From NCBI GenBank assembly GCA_964414755.1, contig CAYPXH010000015.1, positions 1 through 32,025 on the forward strand: DNA of 32,025 bases, given 5' to 3'. This document shows, piece after piece, positions 25,966 through 32,025 of the stretch. The DNA comes from JAEUKQ01 sp964414755 (GTDB lineage: Bacteria > Pseudomonadota > Alphaproteobacteria > JAEUKQ01). Every line of letters starts with the position of its first letter. The first letter of the stretch is position 1. A model generated the notes under the pieces. It was not told the DNA's origin and did no database searches. It saw only the letters and a list, made by a program, of their open reading frames with translations. Position numbers and translations under genes: made by a program.

Positions 25966-27576
25966 ATGACAGTTATTCAATCAACAATTGATCAAAAAAG
26001 CCCAAACTACCACCGTAATGTTGCACATATGCAGAAAGCAGTTGATGATTTGCGTCAGAAAATTGCAACTGTTGTTGCAGGTGGAGGAAACGAGGCAAGA
26101 ATTAAACACCAATCACGGGGCAAGCTTTTGGTTCGCGACCGTATCCAGCGCCTTATAGACCCTGGTTCCGCTTTTCTTGAGTTATCGCAACTTGCTGCTT
26201 ATCAATTATATGGTGGTGATGTTCCAGCAGCTGGTATTGTTACGGGAATTGGCATTATTCATGGCCAACCATGTATGATTGTTGCCAATGATGCCACGGT
26301 TAAAGGGGGGACATATTTCCCAATGACTGTTAAGAAACATCTGCGGGCACAGGAAATAGCTGAACAGAATCGTCTTTCTTGTATTTACTTAGTTGATTCG
26401 GGTGGTGCTTATTTGCCCGCACAGGACGATGTTTTTCCCGATCGTGATCATTTTGGACGCATTTTTTATAACCAGGCACGGTTATCGGCGCAGGGTATCG
26501 CCCAAATTGCTGTCGTGATGGGGTCTTGCACGGCTGGAGGTGCCTATATTCCTGCTATGGCCGATCAAAGTATTATTGTTAAGGGTAATGGCACAATTTT
26601 TTTAGGGGGTCCGCCCTTGGTTAAGGCAGCAACGGGCGAAATTGTTGATCCAGAAGAGCTAGGTGGGGCTGATGTTCATAGCCGTATTTCTGGTGTTACC
26701 GATCATATGGCACAGAACGATATCCATGCTTTAAGTCTTGCACGCAAAATAATCGCCCAGCTAAATCATGTATCTGTTAATCGCGATACAGCAAATATTG
26801 CTATATCCGAACCGCTTTATGACAGCCGTGATATATATGGTATTATTCCTGCTGACACCCGTGAACCATATGATGTTCGCGAAGTTATTGCACGTATTGT
26901 TGACGCCAGCGAACTTGATGAATTTAAGCCTTTATATGGTACGACAATTATTTGTGGATTTGCCAAACTTTATGGGCGACTTGTTGGTGTTATTGCTAAT
27001 AATGGCATTCTTTTTTCAGAAAGTTCGCTTAAGGCTGCACATTTTATTGAATTATGCTGTAAACGTTTAATCCCCCTGATTTTTTTGCAAAACATTACGG
27101 GATTTATGGTTGGTAAAAAGTATGAGAATGGTGGCATTGCAAAGGATGGTGCAAAACTGGTCAATGCGGTTGCCTGCGCAGCTGTTCCCAAAATGACCGT
27201 ATTAATTGGCGGAAGTTTTGGTGCGGGTAATTATGGCATGTGCGGTCGCGCTTATAGCCCAAGATTTTTATGGATGTGGCCTAATGCACGCATATCGGTG
27301 ATGGGTGGCGAGCAAGCAGCTAATGTTCTTGCGCAAATTAAGCGCGATTCGCTGCAGCAAAAAGGCCAAGCGTGGGCTGCAGATGCTGAAGATGATTTCA
27401 AAAAACCAATTCGCCAGCAATACGAAACGCAGGGGCATCCTTATTATGCCAGTGCGCGGTTGTGGGACGACGGCATTATCGATCCGGCTGATACAAGAAG
27501 GGTGTTGGGTTTAGGATTATATGCCGCAATGAATGCGCCAATTGATCAAACCAATTTTGGTATTTTCCGGATGTAA
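25966..27576 (+). CDS. mccB: Methylcrotonyl-CoA carboxylase beta chain
   Basis: Carboxyltransferase subunit that makes 3-methylglutaconyl-CoA from 3-methylcrotonyl-CoA in leucine breakdown. At 536 residues it has the typical MccB length, longer than PccB. Diagnostic blocks are GGGNEARIKHQSRGKLLVRD, ANDATVKGGTYFPMTVKKH, LVDSGGAYLPAQDDVFPD, GSCTAGGAYIPAMADQ, NITGFMVGKKYENGGIAKDG and GSFGAGNYGMCGRAYSPRFL. AGGA lies about 7 bases before the ATG. The hydratase gene follows 2 bases after the stop, so the operon is tightly packed. It should pair with the alpha subunit at 28371. Confidence 0.96.
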   Translation: MTVIQSTIDQKSPNYHRNVAHMQKAVDDLRQKIATVVAGGGNEARIKHQSRGKLLVRDRIQRLIDPGSAFLELSQLAAYQLYGGDVPAAGIVTGIGIIHGQPCMIVANDATVKGGTYFPMTVKKHLRAQEIAEQNRLSCIYLVDSGGAYLPAQDDVFPDRDHFGRIFYNQARLSAQGIAQIAVVMGSCTAGGAYIPAMADQSIIVKGNGTIFLGGPPLVKAATGEIVDPEELGGADVHSRISGVTDHMAQNDIHALSLARKIIAQLNHVSVNRDTANIAISEPLYDSRDIYGIIPADTREPYDVREVIARIVDASELDEFKPLYGTTIICGFAKLYGRLVGVIANNGILFSESSLKAAHFIELCCKRLIPLIFLQNITGFMVGKKYENGGIAKDGAKLVNAVACAAVPKMTVLIGGSFGAGNYGMCGRAYSPRFLWMWPNARISVMGGEQAANVLAQIKRDSLQQKGQAWAADAEDDFKKPIRQQYETQGHPYYASARLWDDGIIDPADTRRVLGLGLYAAMNAPIDQTNFGIFRM

Positions 27577-27578
27577 TC

Positions 27579-28367
27579 ATGATTGATTTTAACCTAAAAA
27601 ATATGGTTGCTTATATTACCTTAAACAGACCGGATGTACACAATGCCTTTAATGATGCATTGGTGGCCGATTTGGCTAAAATATTTAAGGAAGTTGATAA
27701 TAATCCGCAGATAAGGGTTGTTGTATTAGGCGCTGTTGGTAAAACATTTTCGGCAGGCGCAGATTTGCAATGGATGCAAAAAGTAGCCCGTTATAGTGAA
27801 CAAGAAAATGTTGAAGACGCGTTGGGGTTAGCGCGGATGATGTCACATTTATATTTTTTAGGCAAACCAACAATTGCCCGAGTTCAGGGTGCTGCTTATG
27901 GTGGGGGCGTTGGTTTGGTATCGGCTTGTGATATTGCTGTATCAAGTCAGACAGCATCTTTTTGTTTGTCCGAGGTAAAGCTTGGTGTTATTCCCGCAGT
28001 TATTTCTCCTTATGTTATCAGGGCTATTGGTCAGCGTCAGGCTAGCCGTTATTTTTTAACTGCTGAAACCTTTGATGCTGCAACTGCACAACAAATTGGT
28101 TTAGTTCACGCCACTGTACCATCTGCCAATCTTGATGCCGAGATTGACAAAATTATTTCTGCAATATTGCAAGGTGCACCCTTAGCACAAAAGGAAGCCA
28201 AAAAGTTGGTGCAGGAAATTTCCGGTCAACCCATTGATATAAAACTAACTCGCGATACTGCAGAACGCATAGCTAGGCGTCGTGTGTCGCCGGAAGGGCG
28301 CGAAGGTATTGCTGCCTTTCTTAAGAAAGCATCGCCATCGTGGCATCAAACGTATAAGAAAGATTAA
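27579..28367 (+). CDS. liuC: 3-Methylglutaconyl-CoA hydratase (LiuC-type enoyl-CoA hydratase)
   Basis: Crotonase-family enzyme of 262 residues that hydrates 3-methylglutaconyl-CoA to HMG-CoA. The oxyanion-hole segments FSAGADLQWM and AAYGGGVGLVSACDIA are present. One catalytic glutamate, Glu132 in FCLSEVKLGVIPA, is conserved. The position of the other classical glutamate (GGGCE in crotonase) is Gly112, which is usual for bacterial LiuC. The block SEVKLGVIPAVISPYVIRAIG is typical of the LiuC subgroup. Its position between mccB and mccA makes the assignment firm despite the general fold. Confidence 0.92.
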   Translation: MIDFNLKNMVAYITLNRPDVHNAFNDALVADLAKIFKEVDNNPQIRVVVLGAVGKTFSAGADLQWMQKVARYSEQENVEDALGLARMMSHLYFLGKPTIARVQGAAYGGGVGLVSACDIAVSSQTASFCLSEVKLGVIPAVISPYVIRAIGQRQASRYFLTAETFDAATAQQIGLVHATVPSANLDAEIDKIISAILQGAPLAQKEAKKLVQEISGQPIDIKLTRDTAERIARRRVSPEGREGIAAFLKKASPSWHQTYKKD

Positions 28368-28370
28368 CGC

Positions 28371-30365
28371 ATGTTCCAAAAAGTATTGATCGCTAATCGT
28401 GGTGAAATTGCCTGTCGTATTATTGAAACAGCGCGAAAGCTTAATATCAAAACGGTTGCTATTTATTCCGATGCAGATAAGAACGCTAAGCATGTGCAAA
28501 TGGCCGATTTTGCATATTGGGTGGGTGAAACACCTGCACGACAAAGTTATTTAAATATCGACAATATTATTAAAGTTCTATTGAAATCGGGTGCTGAAGC
28601 TGTTCATCCTGGCTACGGATTTCTTTCAGAGAACGCTTCCTTTGCCAAAGCCGTGCTTGATGCCAAGCGAATTTTTATTGGGCCACCACCATCCGCCATT
28701 CAGGCAATGGGTTCCAAGATTGAAGCTAAAAGATTAATGGAAAAAGCTGGTGTTCCCATACTTCCCGGCCATCATCGCGTCGATCAACAAGATGACAAAG
28801 TTTTATTAGCTGCAGCCGAGAAGATTGGATTCCCCGTACTAATTAAGGCTGCTGCGGGTGGGGGGGGTAAGGGTATGAGGCGGGTTGACCAGACCGCAGA
28901 TTTTCTTGCAGCCCTAGCATCAGCTAGGCGCGAGGCAAAAGCCGCTTTTGGGGATGATGCTGTTTTAGTTGAAAAATATTTATTGTCCCCAAGACACATT
29001 GAAATTCAGGTTTTTGCAGATCAACATGGTAACGCTGTACATTTGTTTGAACGTGAATGTTCTATTCAGCGCCGCCATCAAAAAGTGCTTGAAGAAGCCC
29101 CGTCAGTACTTGTTACAGCGAAATTGCGCCAGGAAATGGGGCAAGTGGCAATTAATGCGGCAAAAGCTGTGGGATATCAAGGGGCAGGTACCGTTGAATT
29201 TATCGTTGATCAGCAAGGCCGTTTCTATTTTATGGAAATGAATACACGCTTGCAGGTTGAGCACCGGGTTACCGAAAAAATAACCGGCCAAGATCTTGTG
29301 GAATGGCAATTTTTAGTTGCTGCCGGTTATCAATTACCGTTAAACCAGTCACAATTAACTATAAACGGGCATTCTATTCAAGCGCGGGTTTACGCCGAAG
29401 ATCCCGATCGTGATTTTTTACCTTCAAGTGGTGAGGTTCGATACTTAAAGTTACCAAACCATGGGCAGAGCGCTATTTTAGTGGACAGTAGCGTTCGTCA
29501 GGGTGATGCTGTAACAATCCATTATGATCCCATGATTATGAAAGTTGTATCATGGGCCAAGTCGCGTGACGAAGCTATTAGGTTATTATGGTCGGCATTG
29601 GACCATACGGTTGTTTTGGGTGTTACAAACAACGTCAATTTTTTAAAACAAGTTTTACAACACCCGGTTTTTGTTAAAGGAACAATAGATACACATTTTA
29701 TTCAACAACACCGTGATCAATTAATTTCTGCGCTTCCGGCACCTGAATTGCTTGAAAAACTGGCCTTTATTGCTGCAGCAAGCCTTGTTGAAAAGCGTTG
29801 TTGCGGAATGATACAAGCCAATCCTTGGTTTCAGGGGTATGATTGGCGGATGAATCATGTTCAGCCCGAAACACTGACATTTAAATTTCATGAGCAGGAA
29901 CTTCACCTAACAATAAGGTGGAATCAACATGGCCATCTGCCATGGGCAATTACCATAAACCAGCATCAGTTTTTAGTGCGCATCACAGCCGACGAGTCTG
30001 GGTTGTTGTATATCGAATCAGCCACGGAAAAATGGTCGGTGCCTGTTAACTGGAATGGTAATGATTGCCATATTGCTCTTAATGGAAAAAATTATAAAAT
30101 TGGTTGGGTTGATCCATTAACATTTGCCGCATCCGAGGATGCTGGGATTATTGGTAGGCTCGCTGCCCCAATGCCAGGTAAAATAACCCAAATATTTGTT
30201 AAGGCAGGTGATAAAGTTGAAAAATCGGCCCCGCTAGCAATTCTCGAAGCAATGAAAATGGAGCATACCATTCGTTCACCAGCCGCTGGTATTATTGCTG
30301 AGATAACTTGCAATCTTGGACAATTTGTTCAAGAAAACGCAGTCCTTATCAAATTTCAGGAATAG
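28371..30365 (+). CDS. mccA: Methylcrotonyl-CoA carboxylase alpha chain (biotin carboxylase plus biotin carrier)
   Basis: ATP-dependent biotin carboxylase with a C-terminal biotin carrier, 664 residues, partner of mccB. It starts IANRGEIACRI and has HPGYGFLSENASFAKA, the glycine loop KAAAGGGGKGMRR, RECSIQRRHQKVLEEAPS and QARVYAEDP. The biotin site is LEAMKMEH with the lysine at about residue 629. One oddity: the near-universal QVEHPVTE motif reads QVEHRVTE (Arg299, codon CGG at 29265-29267), although pccA in the same window keeps the proline. The glycine loop is encoded with a run of eight G. It lies 3 bases after liuC and 5 bases before HMG-CoA lyase. Confidence 0.95.
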   Translation: MFQKVLIANRGEIACRIIETARKLNIKTVAIYSDADKNAKHVQMADFAYWVGETPARQSYLNIDNIIKVLLKSGAEAVHPGYGFLSENASFAKAVLDAKRIFIGPPPSAIQAMGSKIEAKRLMEKAGVPILPGHHRVDQQDDKVLLAAAEKIGFPVLIKAAAGGGGKGMRRVDQTADFLAALASARREAKAAFGDDAVLVEKYLLSPRHIEIQVFADQHGNAVHLFERECSIQRRHQKVLEEAPSVLVTAKLRQEMGQVAINAAKAVGYQGAGTVEFIVDQQGRFYFMEMNTRLQVEHRVTEKITGQDLVEWQFLVAAGYQLPLNQSQLTINGHSIQARVYAEDPDRDFLPSSGEVRYLKLPNHGQSAILVDSSVRQGDAVTIHYDPMIMKVVSWAKSRDEAIRLLWSALDHTVVLGVTNNVNFLKQVLQHPVFVKGTIDTHFIQQHRDQLISALPAPELLEKLAFIAAASLVEKRCCGMIQANPWFQGYDWRMNHVQPETLTFKFHEQELHLTIRWNQHGHLPWAITINQHQFLVRITADESGLLYIESATEKWSVPVNWNGNDCHIALNGKNYKIGWVDPLTFAASEDAGIIGRLAAPMPGKITQIFVKAGDKVEKSAPLAILEAMKMEHTIRSPAAGIIAEITCNLGQFVQENAVLIKFQE

Positions 30366-30370
30366 GTCAT

Positions 30371-31297
30371 ATGATGGTTCATGCGGGTTTAAACTTACCG
30401 GCGCGTGTGAAAATCGTTGAAGTTGGCCCACGGGATGGGTTGCAAAATGAAGCGGCGATTTTAGATGTTCCTGTTAAAGTAGAATTGGTTAATCGCCTCA
30501 GCGAATCGGGAATTGGTTTTATCGAGGTTGGTGCTTTTGTATCCCCTAAAAAAATACCGCAAATGGCTAATTCATCAGCTGTCTTTGAAGGAATTCAACG
30601 GAAACCCAATATTTGTTACAGTGCGCTTGTGCCAAACACAGTTGGCTTTGAAGCGGCTCTTGCATCTAAGGTCAACGAGATTGCTGTTTTCGCCGCGGCA
30701 AGCGAAACTTTTTCACAGCGTAATATCAATTGTTCTATTGACGAAAGTTTTGACCGTTTTTTACCGGTAATAACGGCCGCAAAACAGGCTAATATACCAG
30801 TACGCGGATATTTATCTTGTGTTTTGGGATGCCCATATGAAGGAAAAGTTGCAGCTGAAAAAGTGGCTATACTAGCTGGTCGACTTTTTAATATGGGTTG
30901 TCACGAGATTTCTTTGGGTGATACGATTGGTGTTGGGGTGGCTACAGAGACCGTTTTATTAATTGAAACAGTTTCCAAGCGTGTACCAGTTAGCAAATTG
31001 GCTGTGCATTTTCATGATACTTATGGTCAGGCATTGGCAAATATTATAACCGCACTGCAGAAAGGTATCAGTATCGTTGATAGTTCGGTTGCGGGTTTGG
31101 GTGGCTGTCCTTATGCCGTTGGTGCCAGTGGTAATGTCGCGACCGAAGATGTTGTTTATGCCTTAAACAAAATGGGCGTTAAAACGGGTATTGACCTTGA
31201 AAAATTGTCACGAGCTGGAGTGTGGATTAGCGAAATATGCAAAAAAAATTATCAATCAAAAGCGGGACAAGCTTTTTTGGCAAAAATTAAAAAATAA
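30371..31297 (+). CDS. mvaB: Hydroxymethylglutaryl-CoA lyase
   Basis: Cleaves HMG-CoA to acetyl-CoA and acetoacetate, the last step of leucine breakdown. From ATG 30371 the protein has 308 residues, the family's normal length; AGGA lies 9 bases upstream, overlapping the end of mccA, and the longer open frame from 30308 is non-family sequence. Catalytic and metal residues are Arg21 and Asp22 (VGPRDGLQNE), His213 and His215 (HFHDTYGQ) and Cys246 in the signature GLGGCPYAVGASGNVATED. It is the last gene of the operon. An AT-only hairpin follows. Confidence 0.96.
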   Translation: MMVHAGLNLPARVKIVEVGPRDGLQNEAAILDVPVKVELVNRLSESGIGFIEVGAFVSPKKIPQMANSSAVFEGIQRKPNICYSALVPNTVGFEAALASKVNEIAVFAAASETFSQRNINCSIDESFDRFLPVITAAKQANIPVRGYLSCVLGCPYEGKVAAEKVAILAGRLFNMGCHEISLGDTIGVGVATETVLLIETVSKRVPVSKLAVHFHDTYGQALANIITALQKGISIVDSSVAGLGGCPYAVGASGNVATEDVVYALNKMGVKTGIDLEKLSRAGVWISEICKKNYQSKAGQAFLAKIKK

Positions 31298-31349
31298 CTA
31301 TTAAAAAATTTAGAAATTTTTAAGAAGTTAATGATTAAAATAATAGTTA
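31295..31349 (+). terminator. Weak AT-only nested hairpin after the leucine operon
   Basis: TAACTATTA (31295-31303) pairs with TAATAGTTA (31341-31349). Inside it AAAAATTT (31304-31311) pairs with AAATTTTT (31314-31321). The outer arm includes the stop codon. With no G-C rich stem it may not terminate well, so read-through toward the rRNA operon is possible. Confidence 0.35.
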
Positions 31350-31718
31350 ACGTATTGGTTTTTCTATAAATTCTAGGCTGTTATGGGGATATTTAAATTT
31401 CTATTGACATTTGTAGTTGAAATTTATAACTTCATTCGGTCTTTTGATGATGCCGAATAAAAAACTTTTGTTTGCGGTTCATCTTATTTTGCACTTTTGT
31501 GCGATGTTGTATGACAAGTGAGGAGAGAGGGAAGGGATAGGAGGGGTGGTTAGGGGGACTATCTTGGAACTTGAAGAAGCAAGCGAGTAATTGGGCGTGG
31601 TGCTGATGTATGGGAGACTGTATGGAAGTGACACGCGTGATGAAAGTTTTGAGAGAGGTAAGAAAGCAGTGAGGGCTTTAGCGCGTGGCAGGTAAAAGTG
31701 CTATGAGCTGGAGTTAAT
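31298..31718 (+). other. Promoter and G-rich leader of the rRNA operon
   Basis: About 420 bases with no gene. The left third is AT-rich and holds the probable rRNA promoter. From about 31511 to 31680 the plus strand is very G-rich and C-poor (about 69 G to 14 C by hand count) and contains a G-quadruplex-type motif. I did not find a clear boxA-like antitermination element (consensus near GCTCTTTAACA). Confidence 0.6.
31404..31430 (+). promoter_or_regulatory. Candidate rRNA operon promoter
   Basis: A perfect TTGACA (31404-31409) is 15 bp from TATAAC (31425-31430, five of six). The spacing is short. The leader to the 16S 5' end would be about 280 bases. An AT-rich stretch upstream could act as an UP element. 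Confidence 0.45.

Positions 31719-32025
<307 letters not shown>

Noticed and set aside
31295..31349. Nested AT hairpin as a strong terminator
   Set aside because: Kept only as a weak candidate, because it contains no GC stem and the U run follows inside the structure.

Overview
The window reads as chromosomal DNA of an AT-leaning alphaproteobacterium with no mobile DNA in view. Four things support this: the partial 16S rRNA at the right end, the order rpmF-plsX-fabH-ihfA-merR-tRNA-Pro, the bc1-type assembly chaperone beside YceD, and the alphaproteobacterial style of NrdA/NrdB. The tRNA-His keeps its G-1:C73 pair, which argues against the large alphaproteobacterial subgroup that lost it. A deep Rhodospirillales- or Holosporales-like lineage is possible, but I cannot place it by eye.

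Layout, left to right. 1-6051: 3' part of rpoB, complete rpoC, strong terminator. 6223-8369: hppA, a K+-independent proton-pumping pyrophosphatase. 8389-9531: two minus-strand genes, a 64-residue membrane protein and the BamE lipoprotein. 9633-14121: bc1 chaperone, YceD/DUF177, rpmF, plsX, fabH, ihfA and a MerR-type regulator. 14203-14279: tRNA-Pro(GGG). 14423-18278: pccB, pccA (propionyl-CoA carboxylase) and acylphosphatase. 18275-19132: dapF, convergent. 19238-19314: tRNA-His. 19521-22427: nrdA-nrdB on the minus strand behind a promoter that carries NrdR-like boxes. 22912-23667: plant-type nicotinamidase. 23775-31297: leucine degradation (isovaleryl-CoA dehydrogenase, an SDR, methylcrotonyl-CoA carboxylase beta, methylglutaconyl-CoA hydratase, methylcrotonyl-CoA carboxylase alpha, HMG-CoA lyase). 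31404-32025: rRNA promoter, unusual G-rich leader and the start of 16S rRNA.

How the genes work together. Isovaleryl-CoA from leucine is dehydrogenated, carboxylated, hydrated and cleaved to acetyl-CoA and acetoacetate; all four steps are encoded within 8 kb. Propionyl-CoA carboxylase supports Ile/Val/odd-chain catabolism, but its downstream enzymes are not in the window. The two biotin carboxylases release phosphate, and the biosynthetic genes nearby release pyrophosphate, which HppA could turn into a proton gradient. The bc1 chaperone and the flavin-linked acyl-CoA dehydrogenase point to aerobic respiration.

I found no clearly new multi-gene system. The points most worth a second look are regulatory: a G-quadruplex-type motif in the rRNA leader, a 24-bp palindrome on the leucine operon promoter, NrdR-like boxes placed on the -35 and -10 of nrdAB, a perfect palindrome at the start of the bc1-chaperone transcript, and an 11-bp tandem repeat at the isovaleryl-CoA dehydrogenase ribosome binding site.
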